64,000 nt of DNA. Source: Moraxella lacunata (lineage in GTDB: Bacteria; Pseudomonadota; Gammaproteobacteria; Pseudomonadales; Moraxellaceae). Location of the stretch: NCBI RefSeq assembly GCF_900453205.1, contig NZ_UGQU01000001.1, positions 1,054,001-1,118,000 on the forward strand. The letters run 5' to 3'. The position numbers and the translations under genes are program-made. The notes under the pieces were generated by a model. It made no database searches, had not been told where the DNA came from, and saw only the letters and a program-made list of their open reading frames with translations. Positions 8,396 through 17,153 of this stretch are shown here, in pieces. The first letter of the stretch is position 1; each line of letters opens with the position of its first letter.

Positions 8396-9346
8396 TTATT
8401 TTACCAAATTTTCAATAAACTCAATAAAATCCACCGCAATGGTTGTGCCACATTGCTCGTCAATCTCACGCACGCACGTTGGCGAAGTTACGTTAATCTC
8501 GGTAATTTTTGCCCCGATAAGGTCAAGCCCCACAAAATACAAACCCTTTTCTGCCAACACAGGGGCGATTTTTTCGGCAACGGCTCGTTCAGCGTCTGTC
8601 AGTGGCATGGCAACACCACGCCCGCCCGCCGCCAAATTGCCCCGAGTCTCGCCCCCTTGTGGAATACGAGCCAAGCAGTACGGCACGACCCTGCCACCAA
8701 CGATTAGCACTCGCTTATCACCGTCTTTAATCTCGGGCAGGTATTTTTGAGCCATGATAGGCAAGGTTTCTAGTTGAGTGAGCATCTCCAAAGTTGAACC
8801 GATATTTGGGCTGTCTGCCGTCAAACGGAAAATCCCCATACCGCCCATGCCGTCAAGCGGTTTGACAATCACGTCTTTATGCTCATTGATAAATGAGCGA
8901 ATGTGCGACTGTTTGGCGGTAACAATGGTCGGACTCATCAGCTCGCTAAACTGCGTGGCAAAGAGCTTTTCGTTACACGCACGCACCGAACTTGGATCAT
9001 TTGCCACCAACACGCCTGCACGCTTGGCGTATTCTAACAGGTGCAAGGCGTACAAAAAATTCATGTCAAACGGCGGGTCTTTACGCATCAAAATCACGTC
9101 AAATTCGGTAGCTTTGACGGTTGATTTTTCGCCCAATTTATAAAAATCATCAGGATTTTTAAAGACTTCCACGTCCTGTTTATCCACGCACAGCTCGCCC
9201 TTATCAAGCCACAAATCATGAATGCCACAATACGCCAAACCATGCCCACGCTCGGCTATCGCCCACATCATCGCAAGGGAGGTGTCTTTTTTGTAGTTAA
9301 TGGTGGCAATATCGTCCATGACGATAAGAAAGTTGAGTTTTTTCAT
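8396..9346 (-). CDS. gshB: Glutathione synthetase
   Basis: GshB is an ATP-grasp ligase that joins gamma-glutamylcysteine and glycine. The 316-residue protein matches the bacterial family in length and motifs: RKDPPFDMNFLYA, the ATP-grasp lysine in VIVKPLDGMGGMGIFR, RIPQGGETRGNLAAGG, and the C-terminal metal-binding EINVTSPT. It follows the PIN toxin gene by only 22 bp in the same direction, so it may be co-transcribed with pyrE and the toxin-antitoxin pair. Confidence 0.95.
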   Translation of the reverse strand: MKKLNFLIVMDDIATINYKKDTSLAMMWAIAERGHGLAYCGIHDLWLDKGELCVDKQDVEVFKNPDDFYKLGEKSTVKATEFDVILMRKDPPFDMNFLYALHLLEYAKRAGVLVANDPSSVRACNEKLFATQFSELMSPTIVTAKQSHIRSFINEHKDVIVKPLDGMGGMGIFRLTADSPNIGSTLEMLTQLETLPIMAQKYLPEIKDGDKRVLIVGGRVVPYCLARIPQGGETRGNLAAGGRGVAMPLTDAERAVAEKIAPVLAEKGLYFVGLDLIGAKITEINVTSPTCVREIDEQCGTTIAVDFIEFIENLVK

Positions 9347-9368
9347 CAGATTTTCCAGTTAAAAATGG

Positions 9369-9833
9369 TTAGAAATGTTTAAAAATACCACGCCAATCCG
9401 CCAACGCACAGACATTGCCATGCTTTTTGGTTTTGGCGATGTGGCGAGTATCGGCACTGACAAACGTGATGTTGCGATTGATTGCCATTGCCTGATAAAT
9501 GCTGTCATACATGGACGGATAGCCACTTTTGGCATTGCCGTCTTGGCAGATTTTGGTCGCCAGTTGCCAGTCGTCAAAATCAGGCACTTGCAACACCAAA
9601 TTGGTCGCCCGATAATCCGCCAGCAACGTCAATATCTCATTTAACTCAATGTGCAATCGCACACAAACCGAGATAACTTCATAATCAAAAAGCGTCGGAG
9701 CAATGATTAAAATATCGTGAGCAATACAATGATCTAGCAAGTCAAAAGCTAGCGGACTGTCGTGTTCGGCGTGTAGTAGTTTGACAAAAACATTGGCATC
9801 AATCACCACGCTATCGGCAAAATGAGATTTCAC
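9369..9833 (-). CDS. PIN-domain toxin (VapC-like), module 1
   Basis: The 154-residue protein has the PIN ribonuclease acidic residues in order: Asp in VVIDANVFVKLL, Glu in FDYEV, Asp in YPSMYDSIYQA and Asp in FVSADTRH. Such proteins are usually toxins that cut RNA and are blocked by a small partner. The start overlaps the upstream antitoxin stop by 4 bases, the classic toxin-antitoxin layout. The pair sits between pyrE and gshB, with gaps of 8 and 22 bp. The RNA target cannot be deduced. Confidence 0.8.
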   Translation of the reverse strand: MKSHFADSVVIDANVFVKLLHAEHDSPLAFDLLDHCIAHDILIIAPTLFDYEVISVCVRLHIELNEILTLLADYRATNLVLQVPDFDDWQLATKICQDGNAKSGYPSMYDSIYQAMAINRNITFVSADTRHIAKTKKHGNVCALADWRGIFKHF

Positions 9834-10069
9834 ACCTGTCCGCCTTGTCGCAATTGATAAATCATATCCGTGGTAGAAATGCCATCAAGTGCATTGGCAG
9901 ACTGGCGTAGCATTTGCATTTTTTTAAGCAGTTTTTCCTTGTTGATTTGATAAATCTGCTTGGCAAGCACTTCGCTGACAAACTCTGATTGCTCATCAAA
10001 AAGCACAAGTTCGTCCAACTGCTTGGCAATATTCTCATCAATCACAAACGTCCTCTCAACCACCGCCAT
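9830..10069 (-). CDS. Antitoxin of PIN module 1
   Basis: This 79-residue protein is encoded directly before the PIN toxin with a 4-base overlap. Its first half (VERTFVIDENIAKQLDELV) looks like the start of a ribbon-helix-helix DNA-binding domain, and its acidic/hydrophobic tail would be the toxin-binding part. That fits a VapB-like antitoxin that also represses its operon, but the family assignment rests mostly on context. It starts 8 bp after the pyrE stop. Confidence 0.65.
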   Translation of the reverse strand: MAVVERTFVIDENIAKQLDELVLFDEQSEFVSEVLAKQIYQINKEKLLKKMQMLRQSANALDGISTTDMIYQLRQGGQV

Positions 10070-10077
10070 AACGCCCC

Positions 10078-10716
10078 CTATACACCATATTGCTCACGGT
10101 AGGCTTGCATTTTTGCCAAATGCTCAGTCTCGCCTTTATCTTGCAAAAAGGCAATAATATCATCAATATCCACCAAGGCAAACACAGGCACGCCAAAATC
10201 ATCTTTGATTTGCTCTACTGCCGAACGCTCGTCCTGCCCACGCTCTTTGCGGTCAAGGGCAATGACAATCCCAGCTAGGCTCGCCCCTGCATTCCTTAAA
10301 ATCTCAACCACTTCACGCACAGCCGTCCCTGCGGTCATGACATCGTCAATCACCCACACCGATTTGCCTGACAAATCCGCTCCGACAAGGTTGCCCCCTT
10401 CGCCATGGGTTTTGGCTTCTTTGCGGTTATAACCCCAAGCGGTGTCAATGCCATGCGAACGCCACAGGGTCTGAGCCGTGGTCGCCACAAAAGGAATGCC
10501 CTTATATGCCGCCCCAAAAATCGTGGGGTTATCGCCTAACTCATTTGCCAAAATATCAGCATAACCATTTGAAAGCATATCCAACGCCTTACCGCTTGAC
10601 AGTAGCCCTGCATTAAAAAAATAGGGACTCACCCGTCCTGATTTTAGGGTAAATTCGCCAAATTTTAAAACGCCATAATCAAGTAGTAGCCCAATAAATT
10701 CGTTTTTGTTAAACAT
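10078..10716 (-). CDS. pyrE: Orotate phosphoribosyltransferase
   Basis: PyrE makes orotidine monophosphate from orotate and PRPP in pyrimidine synthesis. The 212-residue protein has the N-terminal FTLKSGRVSPYFFNAG segment, the PRPP-binding loop VWVIDDVMTAGTAVRE, and KEAKTHGEGG, which is the flexible loop. Its length is typical. It leads a possible transcription unit pyrE-antitoxin-toxin-gshB. Confidence 0.95.
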   Translation of the reverse strand: MFNKNEFIGLLLDYGVLKFGEFTLKSGRVSPYFFNAGLLSSGKALDMLSNGYADILANELGDNPTIFGAAYKGIPFVATTAQTLWRSHGIDTAWGYNRKEAKTHGEGGNLVGADLSGKSVWVIDDVMTAGTAVREVVEILRNAGASLAGIVIALDRKERGQDERSAVEQIKDDFGVPVFALVDIDDIIAFLQDKGETEHLAKMQAYREQYGV

Positions 10717-10766
10717 AAAAATCTCCGATAAAATAAATGATTACAATAAATCATAAAATAATCTCT

Positions 10767-10795
10767 ATTGTACTCTGTTTTGACAAATTTCCCAA
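10767..10795 (-). promoter_or_regulatory. Candidate pyrE promoter
   Basis: On the minus strand, TTGGGA (10790-10795) and TACAAT (10767-10772) are 17 bp apart, about 50 bp before the pyrE start. Confidence 0.45.
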
Positions 10796-10806
10796 ATTTT
10801 TTACAA

Positions 10807-10835
10807 TAAAAAACGCACCGAGATAGTGCGTTTTT
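10807..10835 (-). terminator. Terminator after tsf
   Basis: The stem CGCAC / GTGCG with flanking A and T runs lies 16 bp past the tsf stop. Both strands have T runs, but the run fits best as the end of rpsB-tsf on the minus strand. Confidence 0.75.
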
Positions 10836-10850
10836 ATCATTCAAGAATGA

Positions 10851-11729
10851 TTAACCTTGGGCGGCAGCTTGGGCGGCAGCAACTTCGGCAGCGAAGTCTT
10901 CTTGCTTTTTCTCAATGCCTTCGCCAACTTCTAGGCGTTTAAAGCTGATGACAGTGGCGTTTTCGGCTTTTAGGACATCGCCAACTTTTTTGTCGTTGTC
11001 AATGACATAAGGCTGATTTACCAAAGTCACTTCGTTTAGGTACTTTTGAACACCACCAGTAATCATCTTCTCGATAACCGCTTCTGGCTTGCCTGACTCT
11101 TTGGCTTTGGCTTCGATGATGTCTTTTTCACGAGCTAGGATGTCAGCAGGCACGCTCTCTTCGTTTACCGCCAATGGGTTAAAGGCAGCAACTTGCATGG
11201 CGACAACTTTACCAAGCTCTTCTGAACCACCTTCATAAGACACCACAACACCGATACGCAGACCGTGACGGTAAGCGGCTAGGTTAGCACCTTCGATGAC
11301 TTCGGCGCGGCGAACTTGTACGTTCTCACCGATTTTTTGTACTAGGGCAACACGAGCTTCTTCTACGCTCACGCCATCTTCATAAGGCAGTGCAGAGATA
11401 GCAGTCACGTCTGTGGTGTTGTTTGCTAGGGCAAGCTCAGCCACTTTGTTGGCAAATGCGGTGAAGTTTTCGTCTTTGGCAACGAAGTCAGTTTGGCAGT
11501 TTACTTCTAATAGGAGTGCTTTGCCAGCCGTTTGGGCGATGATGATGGCACCGTCAGCGGCGATGTTACCTGCTTTTTTGGCGGCTTTGGCTTGACCTGA
11601 TTTACGTAGGTTGTCAATGGCAAGCTCGATGTCGCCATTTGCTTCTTCTAGGGCTTTTTTACATTCCATCATGCCAAGACCAGTACGGTCACGGAGTTCT
11701 TTTACGGTTTTTGCAGATACTTGAGACAT
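10851..11729 (-). CDS. tsf: Translation elongation factor Ts
   Basis: EF-Ts recycles EF-Tu from GDP to GTP form. The 292-residue protein has the N-terminal UBA-like segment ([20 protein letters not shown]), the EF-Tu-contact sequence TDFVAKDE, and the C-terminal [10 protein letters not shown]. Length is normal. It follows rpsB in the universal order, with a hairpin in the 159-bp gap. Confidence 0.97.
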   Translation of the reverse strand: MSQVSAKTVKELRDRTGLGMMECKKALEEANGDIELAIDNLRKSGQAKAAKKAGNIAADGAIIIAQTAGKALLLEVNCQTDFVAKDENFTAFANKVAELALANNTTDVTAISALPYEDGVSVEEARVALVQKIGENVQVRRAEVIEGANLAAYRHGLRIGVVVSYEGGSEELGKVVAMQVAAFNPLAVNEESVPADILAREKDIIEAKAKESGKPEAVIEKMITGGVQKYLNEVTLVNQPYVIDNDKKVGDVLKAENATVISFKRLEVGEGIEKKQEDFAAEVAAAQAAAQG

Positions 11730-11770
11730 GGATTTTACCTTTTATGTGCTAATGATTGAATTTAAAACGC

Positions 11771-11795
11771 AATGACTTGCACACAGCAAGTCATT
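11771..11795 (-). terminator. rpsB-tsf intergenic hairpin (attenuator-like)
   Basis: A perfect 10-bp stem (AATGACTTGC / GCAAGTCATT) with a 5-base loop is followed on the minus strand by GCGTTTT. The U-tract is weak, so partial termination or mRNA-end protection between the two genes is more likely than a full stop. Confidence 0.55.
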
Positions 11796-11888
11796 AATGG
11801 AGCGTATCGAGCATTTGTCATAACGAGCGTATCACCTTACTATTGACATGCTTGATAAATAACATAACACAACACGCCCATTGCCAAA

Positions 11889-12698
11889 TCAATAGTTATT
11901 TACCACTTGACCCGCTTGATCGATTTTATCTTCAACATCGGCAGTAGCATTATTGCGACTGGCTTGTTTTTCAGGGTCTAACTCATCACCCTTACCTTGA
12001 GTTTTGGCATACTCTTTACCAGCGATGATGGCATCAGCCATGGCAGTGGCATATAGAGTTACAGCACGGATGGCGTCGTCATTGGCGGCGATAACATAAT
12101 CTACGTTGTCAGGATTTGAGTTGGTATCGACCACACCAATCACAGGAATACCTAGGTTTTTGGCTTCTTTAATGGCGATGGCTTCATGGTCAACGTCAAT
12201 CACAAAAATCGCATCAGGCAGACCATTCATGTCTTTGATACCACCCAAGGCACGCTCTAGCTTTTCCATGTCACGGGTACGCTCTAAGGCTTCACGCTTG
12301 GTTAGCTTGGCAAAGGTGCCGTCTTCAGCTTGCTTTTCTAACTCTTTTAGGCGAGCGATAGACTGACGGATGGTTTTCCAGTTGGTCAATGTACCACCCA
12401 ACCAGCGATGGTCGATATATGGCATGCCTGCACGTTGTGCTTGCTCACGGATGGCCTGACCTGCAGCACGCTTGGTGCCGACAAATAGGATTTTGTTGCG
12501 GTTAGCAGCTTGCCCGTTAGCAAAAGTTAAGGCTTCATTGAATTGCTTAACAGTGTGTTCAAGGTTAATGATATGAATGCCATTACGCGCACCAAAGATG
12601 TATTGATTCATCTTAGGGTTCCAGTAGCGAGTTTGGTGACCGAAGTGAGCACCAGCTTCTAGCAAGTCACGCATGGCGATTTGAGTAGGATTTGACAT
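11889..12698 (-). CDS. rpsB: 30S ribosomal protein S2
   Basis: S2 is a small-subunit protein. The 269-residue sequence has the family landmarks [36 protein letters not shown] and [13 protein letters not shown]. The tail after residue 235 ([20 protein letters not shown]...) is longer than in E. coli. It opens the rpsB-tsf unit and has a strong promoter and a long leader upstream. Confidence 0.97.
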   Translation of the reverse strand: MSNPTQIAMRDLLEAGAHFGHQTRYWNPKMNQYIFGARNGIHIINLEHTVKQFNEALTFANGQAANRNKILFVGTKRAAGQAIREQAQRAGMPYIDHRWLGGTLTNWKTIRQSIARLKELEKQAEDGTFAKLTKREALERTRDMEKLERALGGIKDMNGLPDAIFVIDVDHEAIAIKEAKNLGIPVIGVVDTNSNPDNVDYVIAANDDAIRAVTLYATAMADAIIAGKEYAKTQGKGDELDPEKQASRNNATADVEDKIDQAGQVVNNY

Positions 12699-12919
12699 GA
12701 TGTGTCCTTAAAGTTTGGGTTATGCCTCCACGAATGGGTCTTACCGAATTCATCTTATTAAAGTCCATCAAGACTCTTAAATAAGACAAACACCCCGATA
12801 AGCCAAAAGCAAGTCCTACATAGATAATCCGGACTTTAATTCGTGTGTGTCATTAGGGTTCGTTAAATAAAATGCTTAAAAAAGCCACTTATTATAACAC
12901 TTTTATACCATCAAAGCAA
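12699..12919 (-). promoter_or_regulatory. rpsB promoter and long structured leader
   Basis: On the minus strand, TTGCTT (12914-12919) and TATAAT (12891-12896) are 17 bp apart, a strong promoter. The resulting leader is about 185 nt, long for a ribosomal gene, and holds repeated complementary words (AAAGTCC, AGGACTT, TGGACTTT) able to pair. In gammaproteobacteria S2 represses its own mRNA through a leader; this stretch is the natural candidate, but I cannot match it to the known motif by eye. Confidence 0.55.
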
Positions 12920-12964
12920 ATAAAAAATCACCCATGACTGGCATGGGCAATTTTATCAACGTTA

Positions 12965-13420
12965 TTAGTTGGTATAACCAACACAAATACCAATCACGCC
13001 ATCATGCTCACGCCAATGAAAAGGAATGACATAGGTACGCTTGTCTTTGGGCAAGAAATTCACACTTGGCGCCCCATCCACAATCTTAGGTGGCGAGATG
13101 ATAAAATCTGAACCAAACTCTGTGCGTGCGTTACCTGACACTGTATTTGCAACCTCGCCGATGAGGTCTTTTAGTAATGCCAAAGAATTCTCAGGCTCAC
13201 CTAAAGTGATGAGCAGGTCACGCAGTAATGGGGTTTCTGCACTCACATATACACAGCCCGTCAAAGGACCTGTAATGGTAATAATACCACTATAATCATA
13301 AGCCAATGGCGTGGCATTACTGTTTAGATAAGGCGTGTCCACCTCGGTTAGTTTTTCACCAACTTGGTCAAAAAACGCCATGACCGAGCTGATAAATACG
13401 TTTAATTTTTCTGCTTTCAT
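12965..13420 (-). CDS. CheX-family CheY phosphatase
   Basis: The 151-residue protein is a chemotaxis CheX-like domain protein, a family that removes phosphate from CheY-type regulators. The phosphatase helix is visible as LIGEVANTVSGNARTEFG, with the Glu-x-x-Asn pair, followed by a Pro-containing strand (ISPPKIV). It lies downstream of a CheY-like regulator and an HPt kinase in the same direction, which supplies both its substrate and the phosphate source. No chemoreceptor or CheW is nearby. Confidence 0.75.
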   Translation of the reverse strand: MKAEKLNVFISSVMAFFDQVGEKLTEVDTPYLNSNATPLAYDYSGIITITGPLTGCVYVSAETPLLRDLLITLGEPENSLALLKDLIGEVANTVSGNARTEFGSDFIISPPKIVDGAPSVNFLPKDKRTYVIPFHWREHDGVIGICVGYTN

Positions 13421-13552
13421 GCTAATTCTCTTTTTGTTTACTATGCCCTATCTTAAAATGAATTTTCAAATAAAGCAATAGGATTACCCTTAAAATTTCT
13501 TTAAAACTGACAAATTATCAATAAATGACACATCATCACTTATTGAATGAGA

Positions 13553-13915
13553 CTAATCATGCATCAGCTCATCAAGTGCCAAAACCAACTCTTCGTCAGA
13601 AAATGGCTTGCATAGAAAACCGCTAGCACCTAGTGATAATGCTTGAATACCTGTGGCTTTGTCAGAAAGTGCTGAAACCACCAAAATACGCACCTCTTCA
13701 TCTAAAGCAACCAGCTTTTCAATGCACTCCAAACCATCCATCTGAGGCATGGTCAAATCCATGGTTACAACATCAGGTTTGTGCAGTTGAAATTTTTCAA
13801 CTGCGTCCGCCCCATTGGATGCTGTGGCAACCAACATGAATTTTTCGTTATTGTAAGCACGTTGAATGCGATTTCTGATAATGTTTGAATCATCAACAAC
13901 CATTAATTTATACAT
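13553..13915 (-). CDS. Single-domain response regulator (CheY-like)
   Basis: The 120-residue protein is a stand-alone receiver domain: acidic pair in MVVDDSN, phospho-acceptor Asp in VVTMDLTMPQMDG, Ser in VVSALSD, and Lys in FLCKPFSDEE. No output domain is present, so it must act by protein contact. It lies between an HPt-kinase gene and a CheX phosphatase gene, so it is the likely shuttle of a three-part phosphorelay. Confidence 0.85.
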   Translation of the reverse strand: MYKLMVVDDSNIIRNRIQRAYNNEKFMLVATASNGADAVEKFQLHKPDVVTMDLTMPQMDGLECIEKLVALDEEVRILVVSALSDKATGIQALSLGASGFLCKPFSDEELVLALDELMHD

Positions 13916-13974
13916 ATAAACTCCATTATAATACCCGTAAGCCTTCTAAATAATACAGCACTTGCAGGTTTTTG

Positions 13975-14135
13975 TAGGGTGTGTCTACCCTTGATACATT
14001 TTTATGAAATATGATTAAAATTCAACACTTTCATCTAGGACGCACCTATCATTGATGATGTTTTATCAAATTCGGTAGAAACTTAAAGTTTTGATTGATT
14101 TTTTCATTACAAATATCAAAGATAAGCACACCCTA
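13975..14135. repeat. TAGGGCG-ended dispersed repeat, copy A
   Basis: This 161-bp stretch starts TAGGGTGTGTCTACC and ends GATAAGCACACCCTA, imperfect inverted ends. Around 14036 it holds a second left-end-like word (TAGGACGCACCTATCATTGA), suggesting a nested or duplicated copy. The right 36 bp resemble those of copies B and C. It fills the gap between the kinase and CheY-like genes. Confidence 0.6.
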
Positions 14136-14145
14136 TTAAAATTAA

Positions 14146-16320
14146 TCACATGGGTAGTTTAATTACAAAGCGACAGAATTGACCATCTTCACTTTGAACA
14201 TTAATTTTACCACCAAATTCCTTCACACGATCTTTGACAATGTCTAGTCCCACGCCACGACCTGCATCTTCATCGGTTTGGTCTTTGGTGCTAAATCCTG
14301 ATGAGAACAAGGTGTTTAATAAGCGACTCTTTTCAAAGGCATACACCTCATCTTCAGTATAAGTGCCTTTGGCAATAATACGCTGACGAATCGCTTCATA
14401 GTCAATGCCCCTGCCGTCATCTTCCATACTAAAAATAAAGTCGCTCTTATTATCTCCTGCGTAAGACTGCGCCATTACTTTTACGGTACCCATCTCGTTT
14501 TTGCCATTTTGGACACGAGCGGTGGGCGAGCCAATACCATGAACAATGGCATTTCGAAGTAGCTGAACACACAGTTCTTTGGTGACGGTTTTTAGGCGTG
14601 AAGGAATCTGTTGACCCTCTAACCCTTGAGTGTCTAGCTGTACAAGTTTACCTTGACGTTCGGCAATGTCTTGGGCAAACTGCTCTAAATACTCACCTAG
14701 CTCTTCTTTGGCATCCACAGCTTCTTCTTTTGCCACCTGAGTCATTTCACTTCTTAGGTAGTCTTCTTGGACTCTGGCACTAACCTCTTGATAACCATGA
14801 CTCATCATATTACGTGCTGCTGCATTGATACGTTCGCCCAAACCAGCAATGGTATTAGACAGACTTAACAACTCATCTAGATGCACCGTTAATGGTAAGA
14901 AATCATTACCTGAGAGTGTTGCTTGGTTTTGTAATGCATGCAGTTTATTTTCTGCTTCAGAAGCAATCTTGGTAAAACTGTGTAGCTTAAGGGCTGACGC
15001 TTCACCTTTTAGGCTATGCATCTCACGATATAGCGATTTGGTTTTGTTTTGCAGTTCAAATTGTGAACTGCCTGGATTTTTGAGTGTATTGTTCATCTTC
15101 TCAATATGCTTGTGCGCATTGTCAATAAACTCACTAACAACCGTAGGATTTACATTTAAAATGGTGGTCAGCATCTCAATCTGCATGTCGTTTTGGGCAC
15201 GCTCTTGTTCTAGACGTTGTTCTAGGCGTACCGCATCAGAGATGTCATTGACGTTCACCAAAATACGAGCAATGTCTTTGCCTTCATATACCCGAGAGAA
15301 TTTAAAGTCAAGATAGCGGTTCTCACTGGTACCATCTTCACTCTCACGCTGAATCATTACCTTATTTAAAGGGTTTAAGCTGTCCACCAATTTTTCTTTA
15401 ACACGTGGGTTGTATAGCTGGTCGATGAATTTTTGTGTGGTGTCAAGGTCTTTATCTGAGATACGATTACGAAGCACAGTGGTCAAGTTCTCACCACCTA
15501 AGCGATTAGTACCGATGATGTCACTCAGGGCTTTTGAGTGTTGCTGACCGATGTTTAGGTCTCTGTCAAGCAGGAACAAACCGGTGTTTACCGTCTGCAT
15601 GATCTCAGCGGTTTCTTGACGTGCCGCTTCGGTCTTAGCATCCGACTCACGCAGACGTCTTAGTACGATGAGAATAAACACGGCAAAATACGCCAAAATC
15701 GCACCCACCCCAACAAGCTGAATAATACGAATATTGCGAGCCTGAATTTCGGCAATGCCCGTTATGTCAGAAGTTAGATCATGCAAAGCGTCATTCATCA
15801 CCAAAGATGAAATTTTGGCTTGCTCGCCTGCCAAACGCAGTGGCGTACTAGAATCTGCAGTAATATCGCTCGCCACCGCCAGATACGCATCTACCCTAGG
15901 TTTTAGAACATTCCATTGTTCTCGTGCCACCTTTAACTGGGCGATTGCACTTTCATCTGTCACCTTTGGCAGTTGATGAGCATCACCATGCGAGTCATGG
16001 TAGATACCAGCATTTTCAATGGCAGTCAAAGTTGTATCAATAGATTTACTGGTGGCATCTAGACGAGTCAATACCGTTTTCATGTGGGGGGATGTGATGT
16101 CCTCACCATAACTTAACTGCATGTCAAAAATGTCTTTAATGAGTGATTGCGTGTCGTTGGCAACCCAGTGTGTGGCGTTCGCCAAGGTAGAGTTGCGTTC
16201 TAGCACGTTTGATGCATAAAAGGTAAATACAAGTAAGACAAAAATCAATGCCATAAAAAGCGACATCGAGAGAATCAAACCCTGATAACGCCCTGTGGCT
16301 GGTGTGGCATTTTGAGACAT
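14146..16320 (-). CDS. Membrane-bound HPt-type histidine kinase (CheA-like core)
   Basis: The 724-residue protein has a TM helix near residues 15-36, an extracytoplasmic sensor region, and a second TM near 200-222 (VGVGAILAYFAVFILIVL). A PAS-like region follows, then a histidine-phosphotransfer segment with EMHSLKGEASALKL (phospho-His near residue 440), and a HATPase with LLRNAIVHGIGSPTAR, EDDGRGIDY and GRGVGLDIVKDRV. That is the CheA order of HPt and ATPase, but with no CheW-like domain and with its own sensor. It probably phosphorylates the downstream CheY-like protein. The signal is unknown. Confidence 0.8.
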   Translation of the reverse strand: MSQNATPATGRYQGLILSMSLFMALIFVLLVFTFYASNVLERNSTLANATHWVANDTQSLIKDIFDMQLSYGEDITSPHMKTVLTRLDATSKSIDTTLTAIENAGIYHDSHGDAHQLPKVTDESAIAQLKVAREQWNVLKPRVDAYLAVASDITADSSTPLRLAGEQAKISSLVMNDALHDLTSDITGIAEIQARNIRIIQLVGVGAILAYFAVFILIVLRRLRESDAKTEAARQETAEIMQTVNTGLFLLDRDLNIGQQHSKALSDIIGTNRLGGENLTTVLRNRISDKDLDTTQKFIDQLYNPRVKEKLVDSLNPLNKVMIQRESEDGTSENRYLDFKFSRVYEGKDIARILVNVNDISDAVRLEQRLEQERAQNDMQIEMLTTILNVNPTVVSEFIDNAHKHIEKMNNTLKNPGSSQFELQNKTKSLYREMHSLKGEASALKLHSFTKIASEAENKLHALQNQATLSGNDFLPLTVHLDELLSLSNTIAGLGERINAAARNMMSHGYQEVSARVQEDYLRSEMTQVAKEEAVDAKEELGEYLEQFAQDIAERQGKLVQLDTQGLEGQQIPSRLKTVTKELCVQLLRNAIVHGIGSPTARVQNGKNEMGTVKVMAQSYAGDNKSDFIFSMEDDGRGIDYEAIRQRIIAKGTYTEDEVYAFEKSRLLNTLFSSGFSTKDQTDEDAGRGVGLDIVKDRVKEFGGKINVQSEDGQFCRFVIKLPM

Positions 16321-16679
16321 AAATACTCCTAACGAGAAGTGACTGACAACCTTATTGTGGCGCTATACATTCCTTTAATATTTTTATTACATCATAAAAA
16401 TACCCAAACCAAGCAACAAGGCATCTTATTAAGGTCCGCCCAGATCATATCATCACACCCAAACCCATCATGAAACGACCTCCATCAGCCATCGCAACAG
16501 GTTGTTACAAGTGTTACAGATTTATTTCAAAATTTGGGCATATACCTAACATTATAACACAACCAGCACAATTATCATCAAAAAATTATTAATTTATCAG
16601 GGCAATTGCACTTATATTTAATTTTTAGCAAGGTAAATTATCCTCATAAAGAAATCGTCAATTTCCAGACATAAATCAT

Positions 16680-16944
16680 TAGGGCGTGCCTACCATTGAT
16701 AAGACTTTATTGAAATTTGATTAAAATTTGATGATTTAATCAATTTTCTCACGAAAATGGCTATTCGACCATTCAATCGTGTAAATTTTGAAGATTTTAA
16801 CTTAATTTCTTTAGATTAAGCGGTCGGATTGTTTTTCTGCGTCAAAAACTTGTCTGATAAAAACTCACAGCCTGCGATTTTTCCTTGACAAACGTGTGAT
16901 TTTCCTCATTTTTTAGTGCAAACACCAAAGTTTAACACGCCCTA
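16680..16944. repeat. TAGGGCG-ended dispersed repeat, copy B
   Basis: This is a 265-bp stretch with inverted ends TAGGGCGTG / CACGCCCTA. Its left end continues CCTACCATTGATAAGAC, like the internal end in copy A, and its right end (TGCAAACACCAAAG before the terminal word) resembles copies A and C. If TA is the target duplication, the element would be of IS630/Tc1-type MITE form. It has no ORF. Confidence 0.6.
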
Positions 16945-17062
16945 CACAGATTTATTGATAAAAATACCAATCAATCCCACCAAACTTATTTTGTGATAAA
17001 ACCATCAATCCTTATCGCCCATCACTTATTTTTGTAAAATTTTGTAGCCCATTTATCTCACC

Positions 17063-17096
17063 AAAAAAAATCGCACAACTTCATCGGTCATGCGAC
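17063..17096 (-). terminator. Terminator after the LysM-SPOR gene
   Basis: On the minus strand a GTCGCA / TGCGAT stem with a long loop is followed by eight T residues, about 60 bp past the gene's stop. Confidence 0.6.
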
Positions 17097-17153
17097 TATA
17101 TTTTATCACGGTTAATCAATCACAATAATCAATTTATCCAAACCCTCTTAGAG

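Larger units (their letters stand above)
16321..17153. other. Long gene-free region
   Basis: Over 830 bp lie between two leftward genes. I see no supported gene. It holds repeat copy B (16680-16944) and a terminator (17063-17096); the remainder is A+T-rich and includes the promoter region of the kinase. Confidence 0.6.
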
